Origin: an uncultured Clostridia bacterium
Lineage (GTDB): Bacteria; Bacillota; Clostridia; TANB77; CAG-508
Direction: 5' to 3'
DNA: 34,534 bases
NCBI GenBank assembly: GCA_944389655.1
Contig: CALXND010000011.1
Coordinates: 1-34,534, forward strand
A program made the position numbers and the translations under genes. Every line of letters begins with the position of its first letter. Position 1 is the stretch's first letter. The notes beneath the pieces were generated by a model, which worked only from the letters and a program-made list of their open reading frames with translations, ran no database searches and was not told the DNA's origin. This document shows positions 33,843 to 34,534 of the stretch, one piece after another.

Positions 33843-34534
33843 ATGTTAAAAAGAGAAATTTATTTAACTAGAATAAGAGGATTTTATGATAGTGACTTAG
33901 TAAAGATACTAGTTGGAATAAGAAGATGTGGAAAATCAGTAATATTAAAACAGATAATGAATGAAATAAAAGAAAAAGGAATTCAAGAAGACCACATATT
34001 ATACATAAACTTTGAGCTTATAGAATTTGAAGAATTAAAAGACTATAAAAAATTAAATTACTATATTAAAGAAAAAATACAAGATAATAAAAAATATTAT
34101 GTTTTTTTGGACGAAATACAGAATGTTCAAAAATTTGAAGTAGTTGTAAATTCTTTAAGGGCATCTCTAGAAAATATTAGTATATTTATTACGGGTTCTA
34201 ATAGTAAATTATTATCAAATGAGCTTTCAACTGTATTATCAGGTAGGTATGTAATTTTTAATATTTATCCATTAATTTTTAAAGAATATATTGAACTAAC
34301 GGGAAATGACTCAAAAAAAGAAGAAAGTTTTTGGGATTATTTAAAATGGGGCGGACTACCAAATAGAGTTCAATTTACAGATGAAGTGAATATTAAGGAT
34401 TATTTACATAGTGTTTTTGATTCAATAATATTACGAGACGTTGTAGAAAGATTAGGGTTAAAAGATATTACATTATTTAATTTAATACTTCAATATTTAA
34501 TTGATATAACAGGAAGAGAGTTTTCAGCTAACAA
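33843..34534 (+). CDS. AAA_14/DUF4143 ATP-binding protein (partial, runs off the window)
   Basis: The first 230 residues of an AAA+ ATPase of the AAA_14-DUF4143 type, a family common in bacteria and archaea whose role is not established. Walker A is GIRRCGKS (25-32), Walker B is YYVFLDEIQNV, sensor 1 is IFITGSNSKLLS, followed by LSGRYVIFNIYPLIFKEY and then the start of DUF4143 (WGGLPNRV...). The ATG at 33843 follows TAGGTGA. A tightly organised promoter region with four half-sites precedes it. Family members are often fast-evolving accessory genes near mobile DNA, which fits its place after the recombinase. Confidence 0.88.
   Translation, partial: MLKREIYLTRIRGFYDSDLVKILVGIRRCGKSVILKQIMNEIKEKGIQEDHILYINFELIEFEELKDYKKLNYYIKEKIQDNKKYYVFLDEIQNVQKFEVVVNSLRASLENISIFITGSNSKLLSNELSTVLSGRYVIFNIYPLIFKEYIELTGNDSKKEESFWDYLKWGGLPNRVQFTDEVNIKDYLHSVFDSIILRDVVERLGLKDITLFNLILQYLIDITGREFSAN

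Overview
The window is low-GC (roughly 30% by eye) Firmicutes DNA. Arginine is mostly AGA, start codons include TTG and GTG, and Shine-Dalgarno sites are strong. SpoIIR and YpeB point to a spore-former of the Clostridia. Most genes are chromosomal housekeeping genes, broken up by small acquired or decaying pieces. || Layout. 1-6100: murA and spoIIR on the minus strand, then a promoter/operator-controlled orphan gene, galU and a phosphoglucomutase (UDP-glucose supply). 6100-9400: a TtcA-like thiolase, tRNA-Arg(CCU), tadA, two membrane-associated unknowns and tRNA-Ser(CGA). 9400-12700: a nested-palindrome element, the SRP RNA gene, then dnaX, ybaB and recR, and a convergent 60-aa gene. 12890-15520: a UgtP-like glycolipid glycosyltransferase and ypeB. 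15520-17070: a palindromic element, an XRE regulator and a broken pilin-like gene. 17110-22740: pcrA, murF, yqeK and a CbpA-like co-chaperone. 22800-25800: two unknown genes and a type IV coupling protein. 25880-29250: a hairpin element and a YhaO/YhaN-like nuclease pair. 29310-31070: a MITE with target duplication, prfA, and a self-contained 64-aa gene cassette. 31150-34534: a truncated ZIP transporter gene, a large serine recombinase, and a partial AAA_14/DUF4143 ATPase that runs off the end. || Main observation. Three unrelated genes (pcrA, the coupling protein and the ZIP gene) are each split by one extra base. In every case the frame-0 codon at the break is CGG. Skipping its C (+1) gives GGN = Gly and restores a conserved motif: helicase motif III, the Walker A loop, and a ZIP transmembrane motif. 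Checking every CGG in the roughly 9,500 codons of the window by eye, I found no other in-frame CGG except two in the compositionally odd 64-aa gene at 30841. This is what a +1 frameshift at an unassigned or very poorly decoded CGG codon would look like. A systematic sequencing artefact is the main alternative. || Second theme. Six or seven intergenic elements are built as nested inverted repeats (outer arms enclosing inner hairpins), with no arm sequence evidently shared between them. One has a perfect 6-bp target duplication. One holds a motif pair resembling the nearby SRP RNA gene. One supplies the last codons of the XRE regulator.
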